From positions 4,663,001-4,727,000 of the forward strand of contig NC_065875.1 in the NCBI RefSeq assembly GCF_933775445.1: a stretch of 64,000 bases of DNA. Reading direction: 5' to 3'. Made by a program: the position numbers and the translations under genes. Positions within the stretch are counted from its first letter, which is position 1. Every line of letters starts with the position of its first letter. Below, one piece after another: positions 61,655 to 64,000 of the stretch. Under the pieces are notes generated by a model that did no database searches, had not been told where the DNA came from, and saw only the letters and a list, made by a program, of their open reading frames with translations. This DNA is from Argentina anserina (taxonomy: Eukaryota > Streptophyta > Magnoliopsida > Rosales > Rosaceae).

Positions 61655-62760
61655 GAATCTAACCAACATCAACCAAAATCCTTACAACAATTTCCACAAC
61701 CCCGAATCACCCCACGTTAGATTTCAACCCCTCCATTCATTTCCAGGCATTGATAGATGACAGCCTCAATCAGCCTCCACCGACATGGTGACTTATCCTA
61801 TCAATACCCCTCCTCTCGAAATATTGCAATCCGGTTCCAGATTCAAAACTGGGTCGAGGCATAAAATAATTTACAAAAAAGTCGCATTAACATAAGCCAT
61901 TATGCCCCGCCATCTATTTCCGGTTGCCCACCTGCAATTATTTTCAAATGACTGACACATAAGAATGGTGCCCAAATTATGAAAACACAGAAATAAATTC
62001 AGAAGAAAACGACTAACTATACTTTTAGTTATTAACCACGGTATGTATGCAGTGGCACAGAACAACAAAATGATGTTCTAGAGCCTATTTCATGCACAAG
62101 AGCAAGGCAAGAAACCCAAGTCTATAGATGCCTACTAGGTACACAAGATTTCTCAGGACCTTTTATGCCGTACGGATGATGGAAGAAGAAAACCACCACA
62201 TTAGTCACTAGGGCAGACCTAAACATTTCCCCTCAAAGTACTTCAATAACAAAACCAACAGGGACATGTCCTTACTTACCTACAACACCTATTGATTTCA
62301 GGTACAGTTCGCTTGCGGTATCCAAAGTTTGAAACAGCCAGGCATAACCCACATACCTATGATGCAGCCAGGCATACCAATATCAAAGAATCAAAGGAAA
62401 TGATTCGACTTCATTCTCTATTACAACTAAGAAGGCAACGTGTGAATATCTAGTTGGCAAATGTACTGCCCATGAACAACAACAAGACAAGAACACAGTA
62501 CCGGGAACTCTACAGAAACAAGCCAATGGGAAAAATATATAATCAAGTTCAAAATGTAACCAAGAACATGATGATGAAGAACATATAATCCAAGTCCAGA
62601 ATGCAACCCAGTAAATGATGAAGATTGAAGAGGCGCGTACCTGAAAAAGATTCAATGGGGAACCCCGACCACGAGATTTAAGTCGAGCTTAAGTGAATCA
62701 ATGGGTTCTCAACCCCTTTTTAACGTTGGTGTCTGAAATATTGGCGAGATTGGAAACAGA
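61655..62760 (-). promoter_or_regulatory. Kinase 5' leader region, probably with introns
   Basis: No coding frame of the kinase extends upstream of ATG 61654. Splice-like sites (a CACCTGCAATTA context near 61931 and a donor-like GCGTACCTGAAAAAG near 62637-62650) suggest an untranslated first exon around 62640-62760. No core promoter motif was called. Confidence 0.35.
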
Positions 62761-63179
62761 AGGGGACTGACTCCTCATTGAATCAGATTTAATCTCAATT
62801 CGCCGATACTCTGATGATTATAGATATATATTAATATATTATCTCTTTAATTTTTAATGTTTTTGAGTCTGAACTTCCGATAAAAACCTAGAGTTTATTT
62901 AGCTCCACATCTATCTGAATATGGTTCCAAGGCTAGAATGGTAATTTAAAAAGAAGAAGAAAATAATATATGGGGAAGAGAAAGTGTGTTCTAATTTTCA
63001 AGTAATTGACTTCAAATGTGTTGAAATCCGTCGATACTTTTTCATTCGTTGTTTGCAGGAAAATGTTGTATGTTGTTTTGCTTACAAGCTCAATATGTCG
63101 ATGCCGTGTTTTTTACTTCTCGAGTAGGAGGAGTCGGTGGCGTCAAGAGGTAGACTCACATTCCTTCATATCAATATTT

Positions 63180-63650
63180 AAAACTTTGCCATCTGGAATA
63201 TTTGGGCAGCAACCTTGTAGTCAAATTCCACACCTCAAATGTGGAATGCCCGACTGGAAACTACGGTTGAATTTCCTTTGGTACATGCGTTGGCCACTAT
63301 ATTTCATGGTTTAAAAAACTTTAAGTATTACCGTCATATGATAAGATGAGTCGTTTATATTGTAGATGAATAAATTAAGCATTCAATTTCTGATTTCTCT
63401 TCTAAAAGGAAGAGATGAAGCTTAAATCTGTCATTGCTTTCGATTGTGGTAAGTTCCTGTATGGAATTTTTCTGTTCTCTTGGTATTAAGTATTAACACC
63501 GTTAACTGTGTCTTTGCCAGTATACTTGATTTTTTTTCTTTGACTAGTATACTTGTTTAAAGCAGCATATGGCAAAGAATAGACAAAATGTTTCAGCGCG
63601 CGCCTAGTGCATATATAATTATTATGGTTATTTTTCTTAGCAATTCACGC
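63180..63650 (+). pseudogene. Fragment of UTP21 (intron 9-exon 10 and part of exon 18)
   Basis: 63240-63475 follows 39340-39555 closely: GGAATGCCCGACTGGAAACT, then TTTCATGGTTTA, TTACCGTCATATGATAA, exon 10 (GAAGAGATGAAGCTTAAATC) and its donor GTAAGTTCCTGTATGG. About 90 bp later, 63560-63650 follows exon 18 and its 3' side (AAAGCAGCATATGGCAAAGA against AAAGCAGCACATGGCAAAGA at 43119). The 3.5 kb between those points in the real gene is missing. It is non-functional and distinct from the fragment at 24.3 kb. Confidence 0.85.
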
Positions 63651-64000
63651 ATCAATGTACGTGACGGTTTCTTATCAACGTACACTTGATAATTATGCAA
63701 GCAGAACAAAGATGGAGCTTCACTCATCATTCTCTCAATAATACGTACCTAACTATCACTAATATTTTCTAGGCCCAAAAAAATAATCCTCTATGAGATC
63801 ATGTTTGAGATTGGATTTCAAATCCTCATATATATATCAACAACTACACTGTTAACTCAGCGTTTGGAATATGGTGTATTCATTGAATCACTTGCCGTGA
63901 TTTAAGGGGTTCTAATGCTTAACTTCACAATTTATTTTTTATTTTTTGATTAACTTCACACAAGTTTCTTCTAAACTACTAGATGAAACTATCTTAGCGT
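63651..64000. other. Window end, no gene seen
   Basis: AT-rich sequence. No frame, repeat or RNA gene was recognised. Confidence 0.5.

Noticed and set aside
1..64000. tRNA, rRNA, CRISPR or prokaryotic operon features
   Set aside because: None was seen by eye. The organism is a plant, and small RNA genes without strong sequence marks could still be missed without a covariance search.

Overview
The window is plant nuclear DNA, most likely from a rosid and possibly Rosaceae. The evidence is many-exon genes with AT-rich GT-AG introns, a CC-NBS-LRR resistance gene, a plant sterol cyclase, an RLCK-VII kinase, a FAR1-type gene and dense small transposons (hAT-like and Mutator-like MITEs, a TRIM). 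The Rosaceae placement is an impression from overall style and was not tested. There are no operons, ribosome binding sites or CRISPR arrays.

Layout. 1-934 (+) is the 3' end of a proteasome ubiquitin receptor RPN13 gene. 2108-9542 (-) is a CC-NBS-LRR gene broken by one TGA in the NB-ARC region. Its phase-compatible 3' exons continue into an acidic duplicated exon pair and a coiled-coil exon. 9.5-24.3 kb is transposon-rich with no convincing host gene: hAT transposase remains, five non-autonomous elements and a LTR-like tract. 24.3-29.8 kb is a chimeric block. It holds a decayed copy of the 5' half of the downstream WD40 gene, cut by a complete 591-bp TRIM, and joined to a second copy of the 3' part of the NLR. 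30.0-32.6 kb is a FAR1-related pseudogene.

35.3-43.2 kb (+) is an intact 18-exon UTP21/WDR36 gene (902 codons) for ribosomal RNA processing. Converging on it, 43.6-52.9 kb (-) is an intact 18-exon oxidosqualene cyclase (772 aa). It looks like cycloartenol synthase overall but carries the Asn/Val pair that marks plant lanosterol synthases. 54.0-56.4 kb is a three-level nest of transposons. 56.8-61.7 kb (-) is an intact PBL17-like receptor-like cytoplasmic kinase. 63.2-63.65 kb is a third fragment of the UTP21 gene, with exon 10 and exon 18 sequence brought together.

The genes do not form one pathway. The intact ones are a ribosome-biogenesis factor, a sterol-pathway enzyme and an immune-type kinase, plus the edge of a proteasome gene. 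The recurring theme is local segmental duplication (NLR 3' end, UTP21 pieces) and heavy MITE insertion, including inside introns of the cyclase and the kinase. Exon borders were read by eye from GT/AG sites, frame continuity and family similarity. Nothing was searched against a database.
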